A stretch of 15,138 nucleotides of DNA, from the NCBI GenBank assembly GCA_002440975.1, contig DJWN01000090.1, positions 1 to 15,138 on the forward strand, given 5' to 3'. The stretch comes from Bacteroidales bacterium UBA6229. Lineage in GTDB: Bacteria; Bacteroidota; Bacteroidia; Bacteroidales; F082. Shown here one piece after another: positions 1 through 7,293 of the stretch (position 1 is the stretch's first letter; each line of letters begins with the position of its first letter). The translations under genes were made by a program, and so were the position numbers. Under the pieces are notes generated by a model. That model saw only the letters and a list, made by a program, of their open reading frames with translations, was not told the DNA's origin and did not search any database.

Positions 1-293
1 ACGGGTTTTTGAGTTTTCGTTATTATATTGTCTTCGACTCACTTCACGGGACAGGAGGTAAATTATTAATTTAAGCTTGGATAAACTAAGACGTTATTTC
101 TTAATATGAGATAGGCTAAAGCTAATGTCAATGGCTATTCTGGGTTTATTGGAAGCAATACGAAATGATTACTCACGATGCGTGTAGTTCTTTAGGGAGC
201 GCATGAGGCAGCGTTGTGGGCAGCGGAATTTTATTGAAATTTGTCGCGTTTATGGTTTGGTGGGATACCTGGTCGCAAAACTTACAAATTGGA
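1..293. other. Non-coding left edge, nothing recognised
   Basis: This stretch lies downstream of the ATPase gene and runs to the window edge. I found no credible coding frame, tRNA-like T-loop motif or strong terminator hairpin. Weak inverted pairs are present (for example ATGCG and CGCAT around 178-205) but their stems are only about five pairs. The segment near 32-58 loosely recalls the TTCGAC...GGGACAGG dispersed repeats seen in some Bacteroidota genomes, which is recollection and not a demonstrated match. Confidence 0.4.
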
Positions 294-1478
294 TTACAGA
301 AACCAGGGGAAGATTATTTTTTCGTGTGTTTCGGGAGTATTAGAGATGATATAGTATTTAGGGATTTCAAGTTTTTTGGCAAGTTTTTCGAGTTTATACA
401 GGTCTTGTTTTATGGCTTTTTGTTTTACTTCGAAGGCGATACTGTTGTTTAGGATAAAGTCAATTTCTGCTGTATTGCGGAGGTTGTAATAAGACAGATT
501 GCCATAATGCTTCAGTTGGTTGGCAACTGTAGTTTCAAGCAGTTGGCCAAGGCTGGTTTTAGTGATGAGGTTAAGTATGCCTGTATCTGAAAAATAGACT
601 TTTTTGCCTCCTGCAATGCTTCGATCGATATTTGCGGTGTGTTTTGGAATAAGACGCAGGAAGAAGATTCCTTCGAGGAATTCGAGGTAGTTATAGATTT
701 TCATGCGGTTGACGCCCAATTCGGAGGATAGTCGGGTTACATCAAGCATATTTCCATTGCGTGGCCCCAGTAACAGAATCAGATCACGAAGTTCTTTGAT
801 GTCTTTTAGCTGACTGAAAACTTTAATGTCTTTTTCGAAAAAAGAGGCAAAGATATTTTTGAGAATCAGTGTTTTTGTTTCCCTGTCCTGGGTGAGCACC
901 ACCTCCGGAAATCCACCAAAGTTCATGTATTGTTCATACAGTTCCATGCGTTTTAGCTGGTTGTATTTGCTGTGTTGTTGAATCACTTCATCAAAGCTGG
1001 GCTGTATTTTAGAAGCAGGCAGCTGTTCGTTGAAATACAAGAATTCTCTGAAGCTCAAAGGATTCAATACAAAAAGAAATTTTCTGCCACTGAGAGATTC
1101 CGGAAAGAGGTTTCGGAGGTAGTAATTGGATGAACCAGTGACGATAAATTTCATCTGGTAATGATCGATGAGGTATTTGATGATGGTAGTGATTTCGGGA
1201 AAATTTTGAATTTCATCGATACAGACCAGGAATCTTTCGTCAGCTTTGGCTCCTGTAGCATTACAGAGATCGTTGTAAATTTTATTGTAATCCGGGTTTT
1301 CGAAAAGCATCTGATCAAGTGGATTATCAAAGTCGAACCAGATTTGCTTTCCCTGCCATTCCGCAGCCAGCTGTTTCATGAGTGTTGTTTTGCCTACTTG
1401 CCGCATCCCGGTGATGACGATGGCATTTTTGTGGGTTAACTGCTTTTCAATGGTAAAGAAAAGTGCTCGTTTTAACAT
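294..1478 (-). CDS. AAA-type ATPase with DUF4143 C-terminal domain
   Basis: This encodes a 394-residue protein of the widespread ATPase family with an AAA_14-like N-terminal domain and a DUF4143 C-terminal domain. The Walker A motif GMRQVGKTT is at residues 24-32 and the Walker B segment ends in D88-E89. A sensor-1-like stretch (IVTGSSNYYL) follows. The middle has EQYMNFGGFPEVVL, typical of the family, then YFSDTGILNLI. Near the C-terminus, AEIDFIL followed by FEVKQ resembles the D...ExK core of PD-(D/E)XK nuclease-like domains often seen at the end of DUF4143 proteins. The biological role of the family is largely unknown; members are common, strain-variable accessory genes. I chose the ATG at 1478 because it gives the usual MLKRxLF-type N-terminus; a TTG at 1499 would add seven residues but overlaps the predicted promoter. 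The gene appears intact and monocistronic. Confidence 0.88.
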   Translation of the reverse strand: MLKRALFFTIEKQLTHKNAIVITGMRQVGKTTLMKQLAAEWQGKQIWFDFDNPLDQMLFENPDYNKIYNDLCNATGAKADERFLVCIDEIQNFPEITTIIKYLIDHYQMKFIVTGSSNYYLRNLFPESLSGRKFLFVLNPLSFREFLYFNEQLPASKIQPSFDEVIQQHSKYNQLKRMELYEQYMNFGGFPEVVLTQDRETKTLILKNIFASFFEKDIKVFSQLKDIKELRDLILLLGPRNGNMLDVTRLSSELGVNRMKIYNYLEFLEGIFFLRLIPKHTANIDRSIAGGKKVYFSDTGILNLITKTSLGQLLETTVANQLKHYGNLSYYNLRNTAEIDFILNNSIAFEVKQKAIKQDLYKLEKLAKKLEIPKYYIISNTPETHEKIIFPWFL

Positions 1479-1496
1479 TATGTAATAATTTATATA

Positions 1497-1504
1497 CAAA
1501 TATA
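1497..1504 (-). promoter_or_regulatory. Bacteroidota -7 element for the ATPase gene
   Basis: Read on the minus strand this is TATATTTG, a full match to TAnnTTTG. It lies about 20 bases upstream of the ATG at 1478, giving a very short leader. No convincing -33 TTTG is visible; that region is occupied by the palindrome at 1513-1530. Confidence 0.5.
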
Positions 1505-1512
1505 CGCAAATA

Positions 1513-1530
1513 TGTAAAATATATTTTACA
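1513..1530. promoter_or_regulatory. Perfect 18-bp palindrome, candidate operator
   Basis: The sequence TGTAAAATATATTTTACA is an exact palindrome with no spacer. It sits eight bases upstream of the -7 element of the ATPase gene and so covers the -33 region, where a repressor or activator dimer would bind. It is all AT apart from the outer G and C, so chance or simple cruciform DNA remains possible. The regulator is unknown. Confidence 0.4.
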
Positions 1531-1580
1531 GATAGAAAATAATATTGTGCTTCAAGTTATGAGCCACACGAAAGGTATTT

Positions 1581-1670
1581 TAACATCCCGACCATCGTTC
1601 AATGCATCGCAGGCTCCCTTTGACAGGCTCGCTTCGGCAAGCTTAGGGTATCGCAGGACATCGCAATGAC
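1581..1670. repeat. Degenerate dispersed-repeat-like intergenic segment
   Basis: This GC-richer patch lies in an otherwise AT-rich intergenic region (1531-1748). It contains ATCGCAGG at 1606-1613 and again at 1650-1657, followed by ATCGCA at 1660-1665. These flank two related half-units, TTGACAGGCTC and TCGGCAAGCTTAGG. On the minus strand it begins GTCATTGCGA. Both patterns recall short intergenic repeats I associate with Bacteroidota genomes (GTCATTGCGAGG- and CTTCGACAGGCTCAG-type). Only one copy is in the window, so the family assignment rests on recollection. The rest of the intergenic region shows nothing else. Confidence 0.35.
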
Positions 1671-1748
1671 CCATTCATGCAGCAAATGCGGCAGTCAATT
1701 CGTAGCACCTTATTTTCAAACAGCTGAACACCAACAGCTAACAGCTCT

Positions 1749-4574
1749 TTAATATAGTGCAGAAATATTAATCCCAAAAAGGAATTCGACTACGGTTTCG
1801 TGTGTATAGAAGGCCTGAGTGACCCGCCCTCCCAATACGACAGGGGCAGGCAGGTTAAAGAAATGCCAGTCGGTATAGAGCTCGGCTCCGGCACTACTGA
1901 TAATTATTGGATTGAATCCGGACACGCGCATAACGTCAGCAAATAAGCTCATCCGTACTCTTTGCAGATAGAAGAAAGTTGGCAGGTTTAGATCAGGGTA
2001 AAAAAGCGGGAAGTTATAATCAAACATGCCTGCCTGGGCATCATAGGGATAAAGATTATTATATCCTCTGGGGTAACGGATGATGCGGTTAAAAAAATAT
2101 CCAGCCCAGGCATTCCGGAGTTGTTGGGCAGCATAAAGCCTGATGCCATGATGCCGCAGTATGCCCGGAAAGTAAAGATTGGCACTCAGAGCTACCTGTT
2201 GGTCGGGATAAGTAGCAAAAATGTGTTGCTGCAGAACCAGCTGAATTTGCTGACCCCAGCGTGGATACAGGTCGCGTTTGGACTGGCGCAGCTGGTTGTA
2301 GGCGATGAATTGCAGATTAAGCAGGCTGTGATCATTTTCCTTGAACCGCAGTTCGATACCAGGCTCCATTTTTAGATGTAGCTGCTCCCATCCTACCAAA
2401 GGCTGGATACCTCTCAGGAATTTGCCTCGTGTAAAATTGAGGGGCAGGCTCAAGTTCAGTTTATAAGAAGTTTCGTACCATTTCAAGTCAACCAGCTTTC
2501 CGGTATTGGGATGTTGTGCCATATCTCTGCGCAGTCCATGGCTGAAATCAAAATCAACAACCGGATACCAGCCTCTGTATTGCAGCCCCAGACTTGTTTT
2601 TCCGGTTTGTTCGTTCAGGTCGTAGCTGTAGCCTGCTTCGGCCACCAGAGTGCTAAGGCTGTTTTGTGAGAAGATGCTGATACCTGGCTTCAGGCTGATA
2701 TTATCCACATCAACAAAAACAGGCGACCAGCTATGTAGGTTAAACAGGTTTGCGGCCTTGCTGTATTTCTTTACCGGAAGACCGGCAGGCTCCACAGGAA
2801 TGGTATCTATCAGCAGGCTGCGCATGAGGCTCAATTCGTCAGCTATCTTAAAATTTCCTTTCGATGGCCATTCAACAGGCTGCATGAGGAGGTCTTGTTT
2901 TTCAATCCTTTCCAGCCTGAATCCATCGGCATGATAGTTAGCCAAAAGGAGGGCATTGTTTTGATGATCCCATACGGCATCGGCTGCAGCAAAATAAAGC
3001 TGCGTAAGTTGATAGAGTTTTTTATCAGATAAGCTGAGAGCAAAAATCTGGCTGCTTTCATCGAATGAACCACTGAAAAGAACCTGATCAGCAGAAACAT
3101 CTGTCAGTAATATATCCGTAAAAGTAAAAGGACTTAGCTGTTGCCATTGCCTGGTTTGCAGATCGAACTGAATCAGAGCTTTGCCTTGATCACTGGTTGC
3201 AATTAGAAGAACAGCTTTGCCGTTGGGATGCCATTTGGGAAGGGAGAGGAAGTAATTTTCGATAGAAATTTGGTCTTGCACCCTCCCATTTTCTGCACTG
3301 AGAATTACCAAACCCGACTTCCCGGAAATTTCCTGTTGGATGGCTGCTATCAGGCTGTCGTTGGAGCTGATAGCCGGCGCGAAGTATTTACTTCTGCGTG
3401 TGAGTTGTTTGGTTTTACCAGTTTCTAGGTCAGCCAATTTAATCACCGCAAAGCTTTGATTGGGCCAGCGCAGATCCGGCTGCAGTTCAGCCCACACCAC
3501 TTTTGATTGCCCCACAGAAAGTGATTGTTGATAAATGGCTCCCGGAAGCAGCCAATTTCTTGTTTTGCCGTTGGAATCAATTTTCACCAATCGACTCAAA
3601 TCGTTGATGGCAGTCCTGAGTACCAGGATATTTCCATCGGACAGCATTTGCGGAAAGCGGTAACTGGTGTAAGCTTTGTGTTGGGGGCTAATTATTTCGG
3701 CAGGTGTGCTAAGTGTGTCTTCATCAAGCTGCCATTGTTCGTAGAGGTCGAACATGGTTTCCTGATAAAGTCTGTTTTTCCCTTTGCCGCTTATTTTTCT
3801 GATACCAGTGCTAAAGGGAGTAATTGCCCAGGGATAATCAGTGGTTAGCTGCAGGGCGTTTTCCCAAAGTGCGGGACCATATTTGAGTTTGTTATGACCG
3901 ACAAGATAATATCCCAGCTCATAAATATCAGGTGTATAATCTTTATATGAACCAAAATAGGCTTTGTCATAAACATAATAGCCTTTTTGCAGTAATTGTG
4001 CTTTGAGTTTGGCCAGGAAAATCCCATCGCGGCCACGGCCGGAATGGCTGAGCATGGTTTCGTTGACAACAGCATCGCCTTCGATGAACCAGAGCGGCAC
4101 AAAAACTCCCAGCAAAGCTGCGGTGGCCTGCTGACCCAGTGCAATATTTAAAACTTTGCCTGTTGTGCCAGTGGCTAATTTTTGTAGTTGTGCCACATGA
4201 CGTAATTCGTGTGCGGCAAGCTGTTTGAACCAGTTTTGGGCATAGCCGTCCTGCGGAGGCGTGTTATAAAAATCGAGCCGGCGGGGTGCCCAGGCTACTG
4301 TTGCATTGGAGATGGTGGAGCGGGTGTGAAGAATAAGGTCGGATTTTACAGCAGGACTAATCAGGTCGAGGCGGCTGGCAGCATAGGTTTTTTCGAGCAA
4401 TGAAGCCAGTTGTTGTGCCTGCGATTCATTTTCGTGCGGAAAAATAATTCGGAACTGTTCGGCTTGGATTTGTTTCCATCGGATGGAAGCCGGATCTTCT
4501 CCGCTGAGGTAATATTGTGCCTGCGTTGTGAGTGAAAAAAAGAGAAAAAGAATGATACAGCTGAGTTTTTTCAT
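1749..4574 (-). CDS. Outer-membrane HExxH metallopeptidase-like, TolB-propeller, barrel protein
   Basis: This 941-residue protein has a signal peptide (about residues 1-19, ending in TQAQ). A domain at about 35-230 carries HELRH (122-126) followed by WFIEGDA (162-168). That is the HExxH...WxxEG pattern of Peptidase_MA-type gluzincins, with H122, H126 and E165 as likely zinc ligands and E123 as likely catalyst. Residues about 300-560 hold repeated strand-rich units ending in patterns such as DLETGKTKQLT and DLQTRQWQQLS, typical of TolB/PD40 propellers. From about 615 to the end, alternating amphipathic strands rich in Tyr and Trp, finishing in a hydrophobic strand ending in Tyr, suggest an outer-membrane beta-barrel. 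The likely site is the outer membrane with the N-terminal domains soluble. The substrate is unknown and proteolytic activity is inferred. The gene starts nine bases after the toxin stop codon, so it probably shares its transcript. Confidence 0.8.
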   Translation of the reverse strand: MKKLSCIILFLFFSLTTQAQYYLSGEDPASIRWKQIQAEQFRIIFPHENESQAQQLASLLEKTYAASRLDLISPAVKSDLILHTRSTISNATVAWAPRRLDFYNTPPQDGYAQNWFKQLAAHELRHVAQLQKLATGTTGKVLNIALGQQATAALLGVFVPLWFIEGDAVVNETMLSHSGRGRDGIFLAKLKAQLLQKGYYVYDKAYFGSYKDYTPDIYELGYYLVGHNKLKYGPALWENALQLTTDYPWAITPFSTGIRKISGKGKNRLYQETMFDLYEQWQLDEDTLSTPAEIISPQHKAYTSYRFPQMLSDGNILVLRTAINDLSRLVKIDSNGKTRNWLLPGAIYQQSLSVGQSKVVWAELQPDLRWPNQSFAVIKLADLETGKTKQLTRRSKYFAPAISSNDSLIAAIQQEISGKSGLVILSAENGRVQDQISIENYFLSLPKWHPNGKAVLLIATSDQGKALIQFDLQTRQWQQLSPFTFTDILLTDVSADQVLFSGSFDESSQIFALSLSDKKLYQLTQLYFAAADAVWDHQNNALLLANYHADGFRLERIEKQDLLMQPVEWPSKGNFKIADELSLMRSLLIDTIPVEPAGLPVKKYSKAANLFNLHSWSPVFVDVDNISLKPGISIFSQNSLSTLVAEAGYSYDLNEQTGKTSLGLQYRGWYPVVDFDFSHGLRRDMAQHPNTGKLVDLKWYETSYKLNLSLPLNFTRGKFLRGIQPLVGWEQLHLKMEPGIELRFKENDHSLLNLQFIAYNQLRQSKRDLYPRWGQQIQLVLQQHIFATYPDQQVALSANLYFPGILRHHGIRLYAAQQLRNAWAGYFFNRIIRYPRGYNNLYPYDAQAGMFDYNFPLFYPDLNLPTFFYLQRVRMSLFADVMRVSGFNPIIISSAGAELYTDWHFFNLPAPVVLGGRVTQAFYTHETVVEFLFGINISALY

Positions 4575-4583
4575 GGAAATGAG

Positions 4584-4901
4584 TTATTTTTCTTTATTCC
4601 ATTTCATCAAATTAGTTGGGTTTTGGTTGCTATCGAATAAAGTAATTATTCTGATTTCATCGCCAACCAAACTGTAGAAAAGTGTAAGCTGTTTAGTTAA
4701 CACAGCTTTTCTCATGCCGTTTGACTGCTCTGATTTTGCAAATAAGCGTGGATTTTCTTCAATTCGTCTTAGCTGTTTATCAAGTAATTGTGAAAACTTT
4801 GTGATTTCTTTATTAGTCCAATGTTTTTCAAGATAATCAATCACCCCTTTTAAGTTAGAAATTGCTTCTTCTGACCAAATGATTTTATAGGTATTTTTCA
4901 T
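4584..4901 (-). CDS. ParE/RelE-family toxin of type II toxin-antitoxin module
   Basis: This encodes a 105-residue protein of the RelE/ParE superfamily. The N-terminus YKIIWSEEAISNLKGVIDYLEKHW is the usual first strand plus helix, with the W-S/T-x-x-A pattern of plasmid-stabilisation-type toxins. The middle has the ENPRLFAKSE segment and the end has LFYSLVGDEIRIITLFDSNQNP, the typical final strands. Family members either cleave ribosome-bound mRNA (RelE) or poison gyrase (ParE); sequence alone does not decide which. I chose the ATG at 4901 because it gives the family-typical start and overlaps the antitoxin stop by 17 bases. A further in-frame start at 4946 would add 15 residues lying inside the antitoxin gene. 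The pair is visibly AT-rich compared with the downstream outer-membrane gene, consistent with acquisition. Confidence 0.88.
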   Translation of the reverse strand: MKNTYKIIWSEEAISNLKGVIDYLEKHWTNKEITKFSQLLDKQLRRIEENPRLFAKSEQSNGMRKAVLTKQLTLFYSLVGDEIRIITLFDSNQNPTNLMKWNKEK

Positions 4902-5118
4902 AAAGCTTACGTGCTTCTTCGTGAGAATGAATTTTACCTTCTTCAAAATCCTTTAGACCACGGTCAATTGATTCTTTTTCTTCTTTATTTAAGTGTTTCC
5001 ACCAGTCTGCAGATTGAGAATAATCTTCTTTTATTTGCCTCAGTTTATGAATTATTGAAGAGTCGTTTAGTCTTGAAATCCATTCAATTAGATCTAATTT
5101 TTCAGTTTGGATATTCAT
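4885..5118 (-). CDS. Antitoxin of ParE/RelE module
   Basis: This 77-residue acidic, helical protein precedes and overlaps the toxin gene, the usual antitoxin-first order. The sequence starts with MNIQTEKLDLIEWISRLND, has a central DWW-type segment (SADWWKHLNKEEKESIDRGLKDFEEG) and ends in HEEARKLYEKYL. This pattern is common among small Bacteroidota antitoxins of the putative addiction-module-component type. By analogy the C-terminal part should wrap and neutralise the toxin, and the N-terminal part may mediate DNA binding and autorepression, though no clear ribbon-helix-helix or HTH motif can be read by eye. The start ATG at 5118 is unambiguous. A -7 element and an imperfect inverted repeat lie upstream. 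Confidence 0.83.
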   Translation of the reverse strand: MNIQTEKLDLIEWISRLNDSSIIHKLRQIKEDYSQSADWWKHLNKEEKESIDRGLKDFEEGKIHSHEEARKLYEKYL

Positions 5119-5171
5119 TTTTTTGATTATATTTAGTATATCATTTTCTGTTTTAACAAACCCGCCAAAGC

Positions 5172-5193
5172 TTATGGTTTATTCCAACCTTAA
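5172..5193. promoter_or_regulatory. Imperfect inverted repeat at the toxin-antitoxin transcription start
   Basis: TTATGGTT (5172-5179) and AACCTTAA (5186-5193) pair at seven of eight positions across a six-base spacer. The repeat falls at the predicted transcription start, just downstream of the -7 element. A second wider pair, GTTTTAA at 5150-5156 and TTAAAAC at 5190-5196, overlaps one arm. Type II modules usually autorepress through palindromes in this position, so this is a candidate operator; no binding data exist. Confidence 0.4.
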
Positions 5194-5195
5194 AA

Positions 5196-5203
5196 CAAAA
5201 ATA
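5196..5203 (-). promoter_or_regulatory. -7 element for the toxin-antitoxin operon
   Basis: On the minus strand this reads TATTTTTG, a full match to TAnnTTTG, about 78 bases upstream of the antitoxin ATG. A TTG lies roughly 23 bases further upstream, a loose candidate -33. It would also drive the outer-membrane protein gene, because no space for a promoter exists between 4574 and 4584. Confidence 0.5.
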
Positions 5204-5230
5204 CTTCTATTTTGTCAAAAAAGCGTCAAC

Positions 5231-5262
5231 AAAAAAGCCGAAGTAGTTCTACTCCGGCTTTT
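5231..5262 (-). terminator. Intrinsic terminator of the etfBA operon
   Basis: On the minus strand the 14-base arms AAAAGCCGGAGTAG and CTACTTCGGCTTTT pair fully, with one G-U wobble, around an AA loop (5233-5262). A run of six T (5236-5231) follows. On the plus strand the wobble becomes a mismatch, so the hairpin fits minus-strand transcription better. It lies 21 bases after the etfA stop codon and upstream of the toxin-antitoxin promoter, separating the two units. Confidence 0.82.
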
Positions 5263-5282
5263 AGGTCTTATAAAATAGGGTA

Positions 5283-6251
5283 TCAGGCCTTCAGTTCTTT
5301 AACGGCTTCGATAAACTGCGGCAATACCTTAAACACATCACCTACGATGCCATAATCGGCAGCTTCGAAGATTGGTGCTTCAGGATCTTTGTTTACAGCC
5401 ACAATCACTTTGGATGAACTCACTCCGCCAAGATGCTGGATAGCACCTGAAATGCCAAAAGCAAAATAAAGATTGGGCGCGATAATTTTTCCGGTTTGGC
5501 CAACATGTTCTGCATGAGGGCGCCAGCCTTCATCCGAAACAGGACGCGAGCAGGCAGTTCCTGCACCCAGGATTTCAGCCAGTTCTTCGAGCTGTCCCCA
5601 ATTGTCGGCAGCTTTCATGCCACGACCGCCCGAAACTACAATTTCGGCATCCTGCAGCAAGACTTTTCCGGTAACTTTGTTGCTGCTTACCACGGTTGTT
5701 GCAAAATCATCGGCAGAAAGACCGGCATCAAAGGCTGTGATTGTAGTATCTGTGTTTTTCTCGGCCAGGCCAAAAGAGTTCGGAGCCAGGGTAAGAATTT
5801 TATTGGCGGATTTGATTGTAATCTGTGCAAAAGCTTTGCTGGTGAAAACCATTTTCTTAACTACGAAAGGCTCAGTGCTGATCGGCAAGCCCTGAACAGC
5901 AGAAACCAATCCCGCCTTCATTTTTACAGCCAAACGGGGCGAAACAGCTTTACCCAGGTTGTTGTTGGCCATCACTACAATGCTGGCATTGGTTTTTTGG
6001 GCGGCAGCAAAGAGGGCTTTGGCAATTGCACAGTTGTCGAGGGTGTTGTAAGCTTCATTTGTATCCGATAGGACTTCGGCAATACCATATTTTCCCACGC
6101 TTTTAAGAATTGTCTCATCCACTTTACCCAGTGAAACGGCTTTTACGGGCAGTTGTAGTTTTTCGGCCAGTTGTGCACCATAAGAAGCCAGTTCATAGCT
6201 GAGTTTCTTGAGTTTTCCGTCCCAGTTTTCAATATATACGAGTACTGACAT
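5283..6251 (-). CDS. etfA: Electron transfer flavoprotein alpha subunit
   Basis: This 322-residue protein is EtfA, which with EtfB forms the soluble FAD-containing heterodimer that takes electrons from acyl-CoA and related dehydrogenases. The electrons pass on to a membrane quinone oxidoreductase or, in bifurcating types, to ferredoxin. The N-terminal nucleotide-binding-like domain spans about 1-190. The C-terminal FAD domain is unmistakable: VVSGGRGM (205-212), LGAGTACSRPVSDEGW (228-243), VGQTGKIIAP (250-259), FGISGAIQHLGG (265-276), NKDPEAPIF (287-295) and ADYGIVGD (298-305). Length is normal for the family. The gene follows etfB after a 19-base gap, so they form one operon, ended by the terminator at 5231-5262. 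No dehydrogenase gene lies beside it, so the partner dehydrogenase and the bifurcating or non-bifurcating type cannot be read from context. Confidence 0.96.
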   Translation of the reverse strand: MSVLVYIENWDGKLKKLSYELASYGAQLAEKLQLPVKAVSLGKVDETILKSVGKYGIAEVLSDTNEAYNTLDNCAIAKALFAAAQKTNASIVVMANNNLGKAVSPRLAVKMKAGLVSAVQGLPISTEPFVVKKMVFTSKAFAQITIKSANKILTLAPNSFGLAEKNTDTTITAFDAGLSADDFATTVVSSNKVTGKVLLQDAEIVVSGGRGMKAADNWGQLEELAEILGAGTACSRPVSDEGWRPHAEHVGQTGKIIAPNLYFAFGISGAIQHLGGVSSSKVIVAVNKDPEAPIFEAADYGIVGDVFKVLPQFIEAVKELKA

Positions 6252-6270
6252 TGTTCTGATTTTTTAGGTT

Positions 6271-7014
6271 TTACAATACTTTGGCTTCTTCGTGCAGGAT
6301 GCGGATAAGGCTTGCAGCCTGATCTTCTTCAACCATTTTGCAAGCCGCTTTTGCGGGAGGCAGCTCAAAGTGATCAAAAGCAGTAAGGGCTTCAGCATCT
6401 GCTGCAGCAATCACGTTCAGTGGTTTTTTACGAGCCATCATAATGCCACGCATAGCCGGGATACGGGGTTCCTTGGCGATACCTTTCTGCACCACGGCAA
6501 GCAGTGGAAGCGACATGGTAAGTTGTTGTGATCCACCATCAATTTCACGGCTTATTTTAAGGAGATCGTCTTCCAGATCGATACCTGATACGGCTGACAC
6601 CGACTTTCTGTCGAGCATTTCGGCCAACATTCCACCCACAGCAGTGCCATTATAGTCAGCGTTTTCGATACCTGCAAGGATAAGGTCGTAGTCAGCAGCA
6701 ACCGCAGTCAGTTGTGAGGCAACAAAGAATGCATCGAGCGGATCGGCATCAATACGGATGGCTTCATCGGCACCAACGGCAAGTGCTTTACGCAGGGTGG
6801 CTTCTGTTTCGCTACGGCCAACATTGGCTACTACAATTTTTTCAACTTTTGCACCATACGCTTCTTTTAGTTCCAAAGCGCGTGTAAGGGCCAGTTCGTC
6901 CCAGGGATTTATGATCCACTGCACACCACTGGCATCAAATGCCGTATGATCAGCATTGAATTTGATTTTGGTAGTGGTATCGGGCACATTACCAATTAAA
7001 ACCAGAATTTTCAT
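6271..7014 (-). CDS. etfB: Electron transfer flavoprotein beta subunit
   Basis: This 247-residue protein is EtfB, the beta subunit of the ETF heterodimer. It starts MKILVLIGNVPDTTTKIKF, and shows INPWDELALTRALELKE (35-51), then GADEAIRIDADPLDAFFVASQL (81-102) and the nucleotide-binding segment LILAGIENADYNGTAVGGMLAEML (111-134). In many homologues that segment reads GxQAIDGDTxQV; here it is GIENADYNGTAV, a divergent version I associate with Bacteroidota-type EtfB. The basic PAMRGIMMARKKPL (186-199) near the end matches the conserved LPGIMKAKKKP-type motif. Length is normal. It is the first gene of the etfBA operon and diverges from the S41 protease gene across a 279-base regulatory region. 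Confidence 0.95.
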   Translation of the reverse strand: MKILVLIGNVPDTTTKIKFNADHTAFDASGVQWIINPWDELALTRALELKEAYGAKVEKIVVANVGRSETEATLRKALAVGADEAIRIDADPLDAFFVASQLTAVAADYDLILAGIENADYNGTAVGGMLAEMLDRKSVSAVSGIDLEDDLLKISREIDGGSQQLTMSLPLLAVVQKGIAKEPRIPAMRGIMMARKKPLNVIAAADAEALTAFDHFELPPAKAACKMVEEDQAASLIRILHEEAKVL

Positions 7015-7130
7015 AGTGTATTCTCTTAGTTATCAATATTATTCGTTAGAATAGAAGCTGAAGCCGAGGCTTTGTGTTTTTGCTAAAATCCTGACTAAAA
7101 AACACTTTTCGGTATATCAGCTATGCACGG

Positions 7131-7138
7131 CAAATATA
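7131..7138 (-). promoter_or_regulatory. -7 element for etfBA
   Basis: On the minus strand this reads TATATTTG, matching TAnnTTTG, about 117 bases upstream of the etfB ATG. No clear -33 TTTG is present at the expected distance. A seven-base inverted repeat at 7158-7177 lies there instead. Confidence 0.45.
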
Positions 7139-7157
7139 ATAACTAATTCTTTTTTTC

Positions 7158-7177
7158 ATGCTTTCGCACCAAAGCAT
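7158..7177. promoter_or_regulatory. Inverted repeat in the etfB / S41 divergent region
   Basis: ATGCTTT and AAAGCAT are exact inverted copies separated by CGCACC. The repeat falls at about the -33 position of the proposed etfBA promoter and about 60 bases upstream of the divergent S41 promoter. It could be an operator acting on either gene or a chance hairpin. Confidence 0.3.
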
Positions 7178-7236
7178 TTCTCTACAAATGAAACATCTGA
7201 ATATGACAAACGTTATTAATGCTCACTAATAAAGGC

Positions 7237-7244
7237 TAATTTTG
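7237..7244 (+). promoter_or_regulatory. -7 element for the S41 protease / two-component operon
   Basis: The sequence TAATTTTG matches TAnnTTTG and lies about 50 bases upstream of the ATG at 7294. The -33 region is weak (GTTA at 7212-7215). Confidence 0.45.
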
Positions 7245-7293
7245 CTCTTGTAAAAAACTATATTCAATAGATTAAATAAAACTTTGTTTGCCC

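Noticed and set aside
216..452. Plus-strand open frame of 78 codons at the left edge
   Set aside because: It runs opposite the end of the ATPase gene, is Phe-rich and lacks any recognised domain.
4902..4946. Upstream in-frame start extending the toxin by 15 residues
   Set aside because: The extension lies wholly inside the antitoxin gene, and the ATG at 4901 gives the family-typical N-terminus and a normal 17-base overlap.
5496..6071. Open frame of 191 codons antisense to etfA
   Set aside because: EtfA motifs on the opposite strand are complete; the antisense product is rich in Cys, Phe and Asn without domain features.
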